The notes under the pieces are model-generated. The model had not been told where the DNA came from. It ran no database searches and saw nothing but the letters and a program-made list of their open reading frames with translations. The position numbers and the translations under genes were made by a program. This document shows, one piece after another, positions 25,330-34,542 of a stretch of DNA of 64,000 nt; within the stretch, counting starts at the first letter, position 1; each line of letters begins with the position of its first letter. Origin of the DNA: Arthrobacter sp. TMP15. GTDB taxonomy: Bacteria > Actinomycetota > Actinomycetes > Actinomycetales > Micrococcaceae. Location: the NCBI RefSeq assembly GCF_039529835.1, contig NZ_CP154262.1:2356001-2420000 (forward strand), in the 5' to 3' direction.

Positions 25330-27237
25330 CTATATAGATACTTCGATTTTATATGGCCCAAAAAAGCGCAGTTCACTACCTGCGATCAAATTCATGTCAG
25401 TGACGGACCACGTGTGGCCCTCACCCGATCGCTGCTGACAGTAGTTGAACCTGTCGGAAGAATATATAGTCCCTCCATCGAAAAGTACCGACTGAAGGAA
25501 CATAGTATCTTCGCCGATGCCTATGTCCGGGAAGTGGTTCTCTTTGAATACTTCGGAACGAGCCATTATTGTTGGGCCCATGACAGACCGTGTCCATCTA
25601 TGTTCGCGTTCCGGAAACCGCAGTAGTGTCGCTTTATGAGCTACCAAATGCATGTAGTGGGCCTGTTTACCCACAACATCTGCACCAGAATAGGCTAATG
25701 CATGAAGTTGATCACTCAGGTACTGGGCAGCGTAATAGTCATCATCATCCATTTTTGTGAGGACTTCGCCACCGGCAGCGTTAACGCAGTCATTGAGACA
25801 CTCACCCAATGATTGGTGGCGTGGAGCAGTCAGTACTGTCACATTGAAGAAACTATGTTTTTCTTTCAACAAGAATATTTCAGCCGGTGAAATGATGAAT
25901 CCATGCGTAAGCAGGACCAGCTCAACATCTACATTAACCTGGCTAGCCAAAGTACCAAAGATGTGATCGATTTGATGTGGCCTGATAGTGGAGACCAGGG
26001 CAGAAACGCTTGGCCTCTTCAATCCGAGGGCCAGTTCAGGAAGGACGGACTGAAGCACCTGTTCGCTACGATGACGGTACGTGTGGTGGTTCCAGATTTT
26101 ACGTTGAGCCTTGTGTAACCGCCTCTCCCCCAAAGCTGGGTTGCGATGCAGGGCCATAATAACATCAGCTGCTTCTGATCTAGAATCAACGGCAAAAATT
26201 TCTTCAGGACCAAAAAACGACGCAATTGCAGGACTCGACGTCGTCACAATGTTAGCACCAGCCGCCACGGTTTCAAATATCCTGCGGGAACACATGGAAG
26301 GCGAATCAGTAACGGTATTTATATTCAGAAATGTATTATAGGCCTTATATGCCGTAAGCATCTGTGCATAGTCCAGCGAACCTACGACGCGCTCCGAGTA
26401 CGGGTCAGGAAATTGATACTTTGCCAGTCCACCCAATTGTCGTGAGAAAATCTCGAGTCCGTTCGGCATATTATCTGAGACATCCGCTGCTGCCCCCAAC
26501 AGCATGTCCAACTGTTCGCGCCTCTCCGGATACTTTTCAGTAAAGTACATCCCAGCGAAGGCCACATCGCGGTTTCGCCAACCATACCGGGGCCGAATGG
26601 GGTTGTGCAGTGCCGGTTGAGCCGCGAATGGCAGAACATCTACTCGTGAATGACCAAGATCCTCACGGTACTCGGGCAATTTATTTGAATCAGTTGTAAA
26701 AACCTGGTCAAACAAACTGGCTGCTTCTATGAATCCCGAATAATGCGCGGGATCTTCCTTGTTCCAGAAGACCGTCGGAATATTTTCATTTCTGCACCAG
26801 GAAATTATTTCTTTCAGAATTCTCAGATCCGCATTTACGCCACCTATTTTTCCTGCCCATAATTTACTAGGCCCCGCCCAGGTAGACTCAACAAAGACAA
26901 AATCAATGTCACCTTGTTCCAGTTGCTGTCTCCAAGTGTGAGGAGATAATGCTAGGCAATCCCATTCATAATCAAAAGCTGCCGCTGAAAAGTCATCCAA
27001 GATCACTCCAACACGTATGTTAGCCCGCCCGGCCCCGTCCGGAACCATGTGACTAGGTTTGAACTGCAGCCTGCGCTTGGAACGTCGACCACTCCAGATT
27101 CCTTCTGCTCCCCTGACATTATCAAGATTACGGATGCCCTTCTCTAAGAGCTCACGTCCACGCCACTCTCGGAGCTGGCCGAAACCACCCGCACGCAGGT
27201 GCCACATCATCTTACGAATCGCCGAAATATTAATCAC
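25330..27237 (-). CDS. CgeB-like plus GT2 bifunctional glycosyltransferase
   Basis: The protein has 635 residues. Residues about 75-400 match the CgeB-like domain of the two giant neighbours (VFWNKEDPAHYSGF; NTVTDSPSMCSRRIFETVAAG). Residues about 408-610 are a GT2-type domain with an acidic cluster KMDDDDYY (495-502) that probably binds metal and the nucleotide sugar. Later GT2-like blocks are RSVMGPTIMAR and GIGEDTMFL. The start is GTG 27237, overlapping the ATPase stop as GTGA, so translation is coupled. Of the three CgeB-GT2 proteins here it is the only one that keeps the acidic GT2 motif. Confidence 0.8.
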   Translation of the reverse strand: MINISAIRKMMWHLRAGGFGQLREWRGRELLEKGIRNLDNVRGAEGIWSGRRSKRRLQFKPSHMVPDGAGRANIRVGVILDDFSAAAFDYEWDCLALSPHTWRQQLEQGDIDFVFVESTWAGPSKLWAGKIGGVNADLRILKEIISWCRNENIPTVFWNKEDPAHYSGFIEAASLFDQVFTTDSNKLPEYREDLGHSRVDVLPFAAQPALHNPIRPRYGWRNRDVAFAGMYFTEKYPERREQLDMLLGAAADVSDNMPNGLEIFSRQLGGLAKYQFPDPYSERVVGSLDYAQMLTAYKAYNTFLNINTVTDSPSMCSRRIFETVAAGANIVTTSSPAIASFFGPEEIFAVDSRSEAADVIMALHRNPALGERRLHKAQRKIWNHHTYRHRSEQVLQSVLPELALGLKRPSVSALVSTIRPHQIDHIFGTLASQVNVDVELVLLTHGFIISPAEIFLLKEKHSFFNVTVLTAPRHQSLGECLNDCVNAAGGEVLTKMDDDDYYAAQYLSDQLHALAYSGADVVGKQAHYMHLVAHKATLLRFPEREHRWTRSVMGPTIMARSEVFKENHFPDIGIGEDTMFLQSVLFDGGTIYSSDRFNYCQQRSGEGHTWSVTDMNLIAGSELRFFGPYKIEVSI

Positions 27238-28130
27238 TCCAAGGCCCCGTTCCGACGTTTGGCATTACGATCCACAACGCCCGCGACTTCTAAATCATGC
27301 AGGAGCCGTCTGCGCAATTTCAGCGCTCCTATTCGGTCACCGGCAGAGAGTTTTTGGGTAAATTGGCGGTAAAATTTCGCCGCGTCAGCCGGATTGCCAT
27401 CAAATAAGAGCTCACCATCATCCAGCCAGACCACACGACTGCACAGTTCCATTACCGTGGAGAGACTATGGCTCACTAAAAAGACAGTGCCCGCTCGGTC
27501 CAAGAGTTCATGCATGCGCTTTAACGTTCGGTCTTTGAACTGTGCATCCCCGGTATTCAATGCCTCATCAATAATCAAAATCTCAGGATCGATGCTCGCC
27601 GCGATCGCAAACCTAAGCCGTGAGGACATTCCAGATGAATAGGACTTCATAGGCATATGGAGGGCTTCTTCCAGCCCGGAGAGTTCCACGATCGACTCAT
27701 ATTTTTCATCTATCTCCGCATGTGACATTCCCATGGCCAAGCAGCCCAAAATAATATTCTGGTCGCCAGAGAGAGCCGGCAGCAGTGCCGCATTGACACC
27801 GAGCATTATTGGGGTAGCCGAAGCATAGACAACTCCTGACGTGGGGGGAATCTGGCCACAAATGATCTTCAAAAGGGTACTCTTACCTGAACCATTTCTG
27901 CCGATTATCCCCAGAGACTCACCGTGCTCGACAACGAGAGAGAGATTCTTCAGTGCGGCCACTTCTACTGTCGCCGTGGGCCGTCGCAAGCGACCAGTCC
28001 TCGAATTCTTGGTCTCTGACGTCTTCACAAGATCTAGCTTCCTAGATGTTGTTTTATAGACCATACTTATTTGATCAATAACCACCGCAGGTGAATATTC
28101 AAGAAATTTAATGTCAGTACTCACGTCCAT
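27234..28130 (-). CDS. ABC exporter ATPase of the Wzt/TagH type
   Basis: The protein has Walker A GRNGSGKST (about residues 77-85), signature YSSGMSSRLRFAIA, Walker B EILIIDEAL and H-loop SHS. These are typical of ATPases that drive export of wall teichoic acids and O-antigens together with an ABC-2 permease. The extended N-terminus before the core and the short C-terminus (about 60 residues after the H-loop) fit the TagH-like group better than Wzt with a carbohydrate-binding domain. ATG 28130 overlaps the permease by 17 bases; the frame remains open to 28166, so the exact start is uncertain. Confidence 0.85.
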   Translation of the reverse strand: MDVSTDIKFLEYSPAVVIDQISMVYKTTSRKLDLVKTSETKNSRTGRLRRPTATVEVAALKNLSLVVEHGESLGIIGRNGSGKSTLLKIICGQIPPTSGVVYASATPIMLGVNAALLPALSGDQNIILGCLAMGMSHAEIDEKYESIVELSGLEEALHMPMKSYSSGMSSRLRFAIAASIDPEILIIDEALNTGDAQFKDRTLKRMHELLDRAGTVFLVSHSLSTVMELCSRVVWLDDGELLFDGNPADAAKFYRQFTQKLSAGDRIGALKLRRRLLHDLEVAGVVDRNAKRRNGALE

Positions 28131-29007
28131 AGCTTTCTTCAGCTTTCCAAAAATACACGGTCCCAAACGCTAGCATTGCAAAAGACCAAAGAGCCAAAAC
28201 AGTCCATGAATTCCAAGAGGGAATAGTGTCGTATATCAACGCTCCTCGAGCCATGAATAGAACTTGATAAAGTGGGTTATGTTCCATAACTTTCATCACT
28301 ATTGGCATATCCGAGAAACGATCGATTGAAAAGAACATGCAAGATAAATACATCCAAGCTCGCATGCCATAAGTCAAAATTTGATTCACATCATTAAATC
28401 TAGATGACATGCGGGCCACAATTAGTCCAAAACCAAGATTAAATATGAACTGCAGTGAGATAATTGGTACTATCAATAACCATTTGAGCGTAACACGCTC
28501 GTCCGGCGGTAACAGTATGATAAGGACCAGAAGAGTCAATATAACCGGTACATTGAGAAATAGTTCTCTCAAATTGGCGGCTATTACAAGCGTTGCTCGA
28601 GGAAATTTGAAGGCATGAATGACATTTTTATTGGAAAATATCGCCCGGCTGCTTGCATTAATGGATCTAATAGAAAATTGAAAGAAAAAAACACCAATAA
28701 TCAAATAAGAAACAAAATTTTCAATTCCTCGTCCTGACTTCAACAATATACCCATAACAAAAAAGAACATAAGACCATTGAGTACCGGGCTTATAATTAA
28801 CCAAGCACTGCCGAGCTTGTCTTTCTCATTATTAGTGCTTACTTTTGCTTTAGCGTCATAATAGATAAAATGGCGATAATCCCAAATTGAAACAATATAG
28901 TCTAAAAAAGAAGGCCTAGCGCCCACGCGTTTCAAACGGCGTAAATTGACTGAAGTTTCTACTACGGTCGGTTGAGGACCGCTAGTTGCATCGTTTGGCG
29001 CAGCCAT
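28114..29007 (-). CDS. ABC-2 type polysaccharide export permease (Wzm/TagG type)
   Basis: The 297-residue protein has about six hydrophobic segments and the ABC-2 exporter pattern (DYIVSIWDYRHFIYYDAKAK; LGSAWLIISPVLNGLMFFF). It would form the membrane channel that moves the lipid-linked polymer across the membrane with the ATPase encoded downstream. ATG 29007 lies one base after the stop of the upstream glycosyltransferase gene. Compared with the housekeeping genes, it is strikingly AT-rich. Confidence 0.85.
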   Translation of the reverse strand: MAAPNDATSGPQPTVVETSVNLRRLKRVGARPSFLDYIVSIWDYRHFIYYDAKAKVSTNNEKDKLGSAWLIISPVLNGLMFFFVMGILLKSGRGIENFVSYLIIGVFFFQFSIRSINASSRAIFSNKNVIHAFKFPRATLVIAANLRELFLNVPVILTLLVLIILLPPDERVTLKWLLIVPIISLQFIFNLGFGLIVARMSSRFNDVNQILTYGMRAWMYLSCMFFSIDRFSDMPIVMKVMEHNPLYQVLFMARGALIYDTIPSWNSWTVLALWSFAMLAFGTVYFWKAEESYGREY

Positions 29008-29008
29008 A

Positions 29009-30736
29009 CTATCTATCCTTCAATTCATCATAGTTTCTCGCGTACACCGATGCATTAGATGCCCAAGTCCGCGTCTCGAGTACCATGTCACGACCCTTGA
29101 GTCCAAGCCTGTCCATCTCATTTTTATCAAGCAAAAGGCAGGAGAGTGTTTCCGCCAAGCTGCCAATATTATCCGGTCCGTAGAGTTTACCGTTGACGCC
29201 GTCTTCCACTATCTCTCGCAGTGCCGGTAGATCACTTGCCACCACGGGCCTGGCACACGACAGAGCCTCGACTGGTTTCAGCGGAGTGACAGCGCGCGTG
29301 ACAGGAAGATCTTTTCGAGGTACAACAAAGATATCCAGCGCCTGATGATAGACCCGTGCCTGTTCCCTTGGTACTCGGCCCGTAAAGATTACTATATTTG
29401 AGAGATTCAGATGCCGCACACGTTCCTTCAGCGCTGGAGCTACAGGCCCGCTACCTACAATCAATAGCCTGAGATTCGGGAATCCAGGAGCTAGTAGTGC
29501 GAACGCCTCTATCAGGTCATCCATTCCTTCATAATCAACCAAGGAACTTACAGTGCCAATGTAGTCGCATCCAGTATCTAGACCGAGCTTGGTTCTGGCT
29601 ACGGTGTGAGTTTCTGGCTTTTGAAGGAAGTCACCACCTACAGCGTTAGGCACCATAATAATCTTGCAATCAGGAACTCCCTGTGCAACTATGCCAGCTT
29701 TCATGACCCTGCCCAAGGTGGCTACCGAATTGGCTTTCCGCATCACCGATGTTTCAGAGCTTTGGAAAGCCTTGTAACGCTGACTAGACTTTGCGGCGCT
29801 GGTTCGCGAAGAAGCCCAAGTATCTATCAACTGTCCGCGCACTTCATAGACCCATGGAATCCCGAGGGCTTCTGCCACTGCACCGACCACTAGCCCGTTC
29901 GTAAAATGTGTTGTGGTATGTAATATTTCGGGGCGAAACTCAAGAGCGATCTGCAGCAGCTCCGCCGCTTCCTGTTGTACTCTCTCGTCTGCTGTCTTCG
30001 CCAACCGTGAAGGTATCATTCTACGGTACGTAATACCATTAACAACGTCTTCGCCAGCGGCAAATATTTTCCCTACCTGAACAGGATATCCAAGGCGCGT
30101 GACAGCCAATATCTCTGCGCCAAGATCTTGTTGAGCCGTGAGAATGGAATGAGACCGTTGTGCGTAGCCACTGGTTGTATGGGGCAACGAGTTCGTCAGG
30201 AAATGCAATACTCTGCCTGGAACTGGCACCATAGCCACCGGCACCAACTCGGGTCCCTGTCCTGAAAGTAACCGCATTTCCCCCACAAGTCGGCTTCGTT
30301 GACGCTTCATGGTTCCACGTTGTCCGGTGAGAGCCTGAACAGCACCTGACATGTCACCGTCGTACCATCTACGACGCGCCAAAGTTGCTGGGTAACGTTT
30401 GCACTCAGAAGCTAGTGACAGGAACTTGTCCGCCCAGTCCGGGCGTCCCGCCGCTAAGCAGATTTCTGCAACCAAGCGAGCTCTATTCCCCTGAGCACCG
30501 TGTGCCAGCGCTGTGACCAATTTACGTTCCAAACCTCGGATATCACCCGCTACATGCGTGGCCAAAAGAGCGGCCGGAGCGGATGACCCAGAAAGTCCCT
30601 TGGCAACCAGCCGAACAGTGGGCGACAGCAGGCTGTCCGGCACAAGCCGTGAAATCTGTAGGACCAAAAGTATGGGGTCATCAGATAAATGCCGGATTGC
30701 GGTGCCAGCCGCTAGGGAAATATTCCTTATCCTCAT
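29009..30736 (-). CDS. GT4 glycosyltransferase with helical N-terminal extension
   Basis: The protein has 575 residues. The first about 170 are alpha-helical and repeat-like, perhaps TPR-type. The rest is a GT4 enzyme: an acceptor-side domain (HTTSGYAQRSHSILTAQQ; GIPWVYEVRGQLIDTW), then GTVSSLVDYEGMDDLI and TPLKPVEALSCARPVVASD with the donor-binding glutamate. It resembles the GT4 domain inside the 1486-residue neighbour, so the two may be duplicates. The start ATG overlaps the previous stop as ATGA. The sugar donor is not known. Confidence 0.85.
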   Translation of the reverse strand: MRIRNISLAAGTAIRHLSDDPILLVLQISRLVPDSLLSPTVRLVAKGLSGSSAPAALLATHVAGDIRGLERKLVTALAHGAQGNRARLVAEICLAAGRPDWADKFLSLASECKRYPATLARRRWYDGDMSGAVQALTGQRGTMKRQRSRLVGEMRLLSGQGPELVPVAMVPVPGRVLHFLTNSLPHTTSGYAQRSHSILTAQQDLGAEILAVTRLGYPVQVGKIFAAGEDVVNGITYRRMIPSRLAKTADERVQQEAAELLQIALEFRPEILHTTTHFTNGLVVGAVAEALGIPWVYEVRGQLIDTWASSRTSAAKSSQRYKAFQSSETSVMRKANSVATLGRVMKAGIVAQGVPDCKIIMVPNAVGGDFLQKPETHTVARTKLGLDTGCDYIGTVSSLVDYEGMDDLIEAFALLAPGFPNLRLLIVGSGPVAPALKERVRHLNLSNIVIFTGRVPREQARVYHQALDIFVVPRKDLPVTRAVTPLKPVEALSCARPVVASDLPALREIVEDGVNGKLYGPDNIGSLAETLSCLLLDKNEMDRLGLKGRDMVLETRTWASNASVYARNYDELKDR

Positions 30737-31971
30737 ACTTTTGACACATCATTGCCCGAAACAAGAGAAATGGCATGCATATATTTTGCTGCCAAAACAG
30801 GGTAGTTGGCATGTGATTGAACCCAAGAACGGCCAGTTGTGCCGGCGTTCAAACGGCTGCGGTCCGCAGCCAGTTCGCGCCACAGTGAAGCTATAGCTTC
30901 TGAATTGCACGCCACAACGTCGCCGGCGCTGGCAGCCGTAATTATGCGTGAAGCTTCTCCCCGGACAATTGCAGTCACGTGGCGGCCTATGGCCATCACT
31001 TCATAGGTCTTGGATGGCACAGTTGCCTCAAAGGACTTCCAATCATCCCTCAACGACACTATGCAGGTGTCTGCGGATTTGTAGCGATCCAGCACAGCCT
31101 GGCCGTGGAGTGAATCGTGAAAGGTCACAGGAGCACCAAGCTCAGCAGCAAGCTTGATCAACTGGGGCCTATGCGTGCCATGGCCTACCATATGCAAGTG
31201 CATTGAACCACCAACCAGCGCGCTGGCCCTGATCACAGCGTCCAGGCGCTGACTTTGCCCATGATTACCTAGATACAGCACCTCCAAAACATCTCGCGTT
31301 AACTCAGGTGCAGCAAACGCAGGCACTAGATCTACGTCTAAGCCGTTGCTGACGGTAAGTACATTCTCAACTCCCCGCGCACGCAGAGTTTCAGCGAAAC
31401 CTTGAGTGACGGCAATCACTAAATCGGCTCGTAGCTGAATAGACTCTACAACTCTTTCAATCATGCTCTTGACGTTTCCCTTGACGATCCGGGCATCTCG
31501 AGCAAGATCGGGCCAAGCATCCCGCATCTCGACAATGAGCGGTACACGCCGGACCTTGGCAACCACGAACCCAGCCACAAGAATGGGCAGGCTCGGAACT
31601 GTGACAATCACGGCGTCAGCTTTTCGCCAAAATATCCCAGCGGGGATTGACATCGCAGCGGAGAAAATCTGGTCTAAAAGCCGCGCGAGGTGGAAGTTAC
31701 CGCTGTGTGGAAGGTATGGAATGCGTAGAATCCGCTCACCATGGATCCCCTGCTGAGTCCGGAAAGGTCTACCGGCAAGATTGCTGTGTAGCGTTCTTTT
31801 CCCTTGCGGAAAATGGGCCACTGGAACAACCACGTCCATTTCCCAGCCTGCAGAAATAAATTCTCGGCCTAATGAAGACCATCGCCGCTGGGGCGGACTG
31901 TTCTCCGGCCAGTATGAATGCGCAAGGAGCATGACGCGCATGCGCGAGGTTGTGTCTGTCTTATTGGTCAT
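30733..31971 (-). CDS. GT4 glycosyltransferase (WcaI/WbuB-like)
   Basis: The 412-residue protein opens MRVMLLAHSYWPENSPPQR, the typical start of WbuB/WcaI-like enzymes. It has the acceptor motif MRDAWPDLARD and the donor-domain patterns YLGNHGQSQRL and PSKTYEVMAIGRHV. It probably adds an early sugar on the inner face of the membrane. I chose ATG 31971, seven bases after the preceding stop; ATG 31938 is an alternative and the longer frame to 32055 would overlap the upstream gene. Confidence 0.8.
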   Translation of the reverse strand: MTNKTDTTSRMRVMLLAHSYWPENSPPQRRWSSLGREFISAGWEMDVVVPVAHFPQGKRTLHSNLAGRPFRTQQGIHGERILRIPYLPHSGNFHLARLLDQIFSAAMSIPAGIFWRKADAVIVTVPSLPILVAGFVVAKVRRVPLIVEMRDAWPDLARDARIVKGNVKSMIERVVESIQLRADLVIAVTQGFAETLRARGVENVLTVSNGLDVDLVPAFAAPELTRDVLEVLYLGNHGQSQRLDAVIRASALVGGSMHLHMVGHGTHRPQLIKLAAELGAPVTFHDSLHGQAVLDRYKSADTCIVSLRDDWKSFEATVPSKTYEVMAIGRHVTAIVRGEASRIITAASAGDVVACNSEAIASLWRELAADRSRLNAGTTGRSWVQSHANYPVLAAKYMHAISLVSGNDVSKV

Positions 31972-31978
31972 GAGCGTA

Positions 31979-32650
31979 CTATTTCTCGGACACCGTGGCA
32001 GGATTTCCGACCCGTTTACGACCGCTTCGCATGAATCGCATATACCACAGACCAATAATAACTAGGAGACCAATCACCATCAGCTTCACTAAGCTGGTGT
32101 TTTCCGAAGCAGGAGTAGCTGAAGCCATGGCCGCACCTGCAGCAGGTGCGGGGATGCTATTCGTTGGCTGCGCGGAGGATGTTGGAGGTGCCGCAGCTGA
32201 TGTAGATGGGGCCGCGCTAGTCGCGGCAGCGGTAGTTTCCGGACTGGTGGGTTCCGGCTCAACCGTTTCTATTTCTGGCACCACCGGTTCAACTACGGGC
32301 TGTACTGGCTGTACCTCCACTGGCGGCTCGAAAAGACCCCCATCCCCGGGTGCGGTCGCGGGAGGAGCCGACCCAGCTGGAGCAGGACCAGCCGAAGGAG
32401 GCGGTTCGTTCTCAGTAGTCGGCGATGGAAGCGTCCCAGGAGGCGTTGTTGGGATAGGTGGAGTAGTTTGGTCCCCTGGCGGAGGTGTGTCGCCCTCAAC
32501 CGGCTCTGTCGTTTGTTTACCACCCGGGTCGGTCAAGACGTCTGCCGGGTTTGCCCTGGCAGCGTATGACTGTTCCAGCAGTGCGGAAATGAGGAGCATG
32601 AACACTAGGCAGATGCGCACTAGACCTGGAGGCGCAACAAGTAGTCTCAA
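31979..32650 (-). CDS. Secreted Pro/Thr-rich protein with C-terminal membrane anchor
   Basis: The 223-residue protein starts at TTG 32650 (GGGGAAG ten bases upstream). It has a signal peptide (VRICLVFMLLISALLEQSYA, about 11-30), a long Pro/Thr/Ser/Glu-rich stretch (about 35-175) without cysteines, and a C-terminal transmembrane helix (LMVIGLLVIIGLWYM) followed by the basic tail MRSGRKR. There is no LPXTG sorting motif. It sits between the LCP enzyme and the first glycosyltransferase, so it may be a wall-spanning spacer or a partner of the export or ligation machinery. No known family is recognised. Confidence 0.65.
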   Translation of the reverse strand: MRLLVAPPGLVRICLVFMLLISALLEQSYAARANPADVLTDPGGKQTTEPVEGDTPPPGDQTTPPIPTTPPGTLPSPTTENEPPPSAGPAPAGSAPPATAPGDGGLFEPPVEVQPVQPVVEPVVPEIETVEPEPTSPETTAAATSAAPSTSAAAPPTSSAQPTNSIPAPAAGAAMASATPASENTSLVKLMVIGLLVIIGLWYMRFMRSGRKRVGNPATVSEK

Positions 32651-32881
32651 ACTAGTCTCACTTCCCCATCAGCAATTTGGCACATTATTTTGCCCTGTTT
32701 AGCTCAACTGATTTCGGAAAGAACCGGCACCATCAGGGCATGGTTGTTGGATTCCCGGACTAGATGATCCAACTAAAATACCATACAGCGATCAAATCAA
32801 GCAGCTATGAGCTGTTTCTTCCCCTGTTGAGCCGACCTAAAAGATCGCACTTTCTACCACCAGATCCTTGCCTTAAGACGG

Positions 32882-33916
32882 TTAGCCGATTCCGGCGCTC
32901 TCCAAATATGCAGCAAGGGAATCATCTGTCAGGGCCTTGGAGACGGCCGCTATGGCGGCATTGTCCGGCAGAACAATTGATTGTCCATCGGCACTAGTCC
33001 CGGTACCCAAGTTTGGCAGCGTGAATGACTTTACGTTAGAGCTGCGAATATCTCGCAGGCTCACCGCAAGTTTTCCAATAGTGGCCGAGTCCAGACCGCT
33101 ATCAACCGTCATATAGGGAGAAACGCGACCCACGAGGTCATTAATTCTTAGCGGGTTGGCTAGGGTCGAAGGCGTAAGGACAGAATTCATCACAGCTTTT
33201 AAAAACGCCTGTTGGTTACGGACGCGCTGGTAGTCGCCATCAGTAAACGCATAGCGCTCCCGCACAAAGACAAGTGCCTGATCGCCACTCATCTGCTGCT
33301 GGCCTTTGACGAAAGTGTTTTTACCGTTGCCTGTAGTAAAGGGGACTTGAACGTCCACGTTGACGCCACCCAGGGCGTCTGTGATTGCCTTGAAACCTTC
33401 AAAGTCCACTATGGCCACATGGTCAAGCCGGTTGTTGAACAGTCCTTCAAGGGTTTCCACTACCAAAGGGACCCCACCAAACGCCATGGCCGCGTTGATT
33501 TTAGCTTCTCCATGGCCAGGAATGTCCACCCACGTGTCGCGCATGATGGACATCATCTGAATTTCCTTGCGATCCCCCGGAATATGCACCCACATCATGG
33601 TGTCTGAGCGCTGGTCCGAGGCCGCACCGCCTTCGGCCATGTCTACGGAGTCACCGCGACTATCGCTTCCAAGCAATAAAATGTTCATGGCGTTCGACGA
33701 CGGCCCATCAACTGCCTTCACCGGCCTGGATGCTTCATCAGGGAATGCGGTCTCAATCGTCTGACTCTTGTTGTCAAAGCTCTGAGCAAGACTCACAACG
33801 AAGATCGTGCTGACCACGGCGGCAACCACGAATAAACCCAAGAACACAAACAAGACGTTGCGTCGTGACTTGCTTCGACCATGCCGTGGGCGTACTTCCT
33901 CGGATTCAAGATTCAT
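32882..33916 (-). CDS. LytR-CpsA-Psr family wall-polymer ligase
   Basis: From ATG 33916 (AGGA eight bases upstream) the protein has 344 residues: a short basic cytoplasmic N-terminus, one membrane helix (about 20-43) and an extracellular LCP domain (ILLLGSDSRGD; DTMMWVHIP; SIMRDTWVDIPGHG; KINAA; VFVRERYAFTDGDYQR). LCP enzymes transfer lipid-linked polymers onto peptidoglycan. The location at the head of the polymer operon says this is the ligase for this product. The frame is open to 33958, but the later start removes an unlikely leader. Confidence 0.9.
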   Translation of the reverse strand: MNLESEEVRPRHGRSKSRRNVLFVFLGLFVVAAVVSTIFVVSLAQSFDNKSQTIETAFPDEASRPVKAVDGPSSNAMNILLLGSDSRGDSVDMAEGGAASDQRSDTMMWVHIPGDRKEIQMMSIMRDTWVDIPGHGEAKINAAMAFGGVPLVVETLEGLFNNRLDHVAIVDFEGFKAITDALGGVNVDVQVPFTTGNGKNTFVKGQQQMSGDQALVFVRERYAFTDGDYQRVRNQQAFLKAVMNSVLTPSTLANPLRINDLVGRVSPYMTVDSGLDSATIGKLAVSLRDIRSSNVKSFTLPNLGTGTSADGQSIVLPDNAAIAAVSKALTDDSLAAYLESAGIG

Positions 33917-34079
33917 GGGTGTTATCCTGCCATGCGGAAATGAACGCTGAGCCCACATAACGCATTGGAGCTAGCGTGGCGAGGTGCACATGAGATGAAA
34001 ATCACAACAAGTCCCAATGTGTAAGACAGCGCATACCCGGTTCGAAACCCTTCACAGCGGAAGCAGATAAGCTTCAATC

Positions 34080-34535
34080 ATGCCTCTGATTTCACGTTCA
34101 TGGCGGACCGCTGTGCCTTTTGCTGCTGTTGCGCTCTTAGCTCTTACCGCCTGCTCACCCTCGGTGACAATTACTGAGGCCGAGGATGCCAATAATCCCG
34201 CCTGCGCATCGATGATGGTGGCTCTACCGGACTCCCTGGCTGGCTCCAAGCGTCGTACCACCACCAGCCAATCCACTGCTGCGTGGGGAGATCCCTCGCT
34301 TGTGGTCCTGCGATGCGGCGTTCAAGTTCCCAGCCCTACCACTGATAAATGTGTCGCCGTCAACGGCGTGGACTGGGTTCTCAAGGAGAAGGAAACTACG
34401 TGGACCATCACCACTTACGGACGCACACCGGCCACAGAGCTAGTGTTTGAAGATAACACTGTTCCATCAGATACGGTTTTGTCAGAAATATCTGCAGCCG
34501 TTTCCAAGATCCCGGCCAACGGTGCATGCCTGTGA
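34080..34535 (+). CDS. DUF3515-family lipoprotein
   Basis: The 151-residue protein has a lipoprotein signal ending LLALTAC (Cys25) and a DUF3515 body: ACASMMVALPDSLAG, TAAWGDPSLVVLRCGV, VNGVDWVLKE and FTVY-like TWTITTYGR. In many actinobacteria this gene lies next to ddl and thiL. Here it is 2.5 kb from ddl, on the opposite strand, next to the polymer locus. The function is unknown; an envelope role is inferred from lipidation. GGAAG lies about 12 bases before ATG 34080. Confidence 0.8.
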   Translation: MPLISRSWRTAVPFAAVALLALTACSPSVTITEAEDANNPACASMMVALPDSLAGSKRRTTTSQSTAAWGDPSLVVLRCGVQVPSPTTDKCVAVNGVDWVLKEKETTWTITTYGRTPATELVFEDNTVPSDTVLSEISAAVSKIPANGACL

Positions 34536-34542
34536 GAGCCCG

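Noticed and set aside
31995-32702. Plus-strand frame of 235 residues
   Set aside because: It is antisense to the Pro/Thr-rich secreted protein and is Gly/Val-rich only as the complement of Pro/Thr codons.
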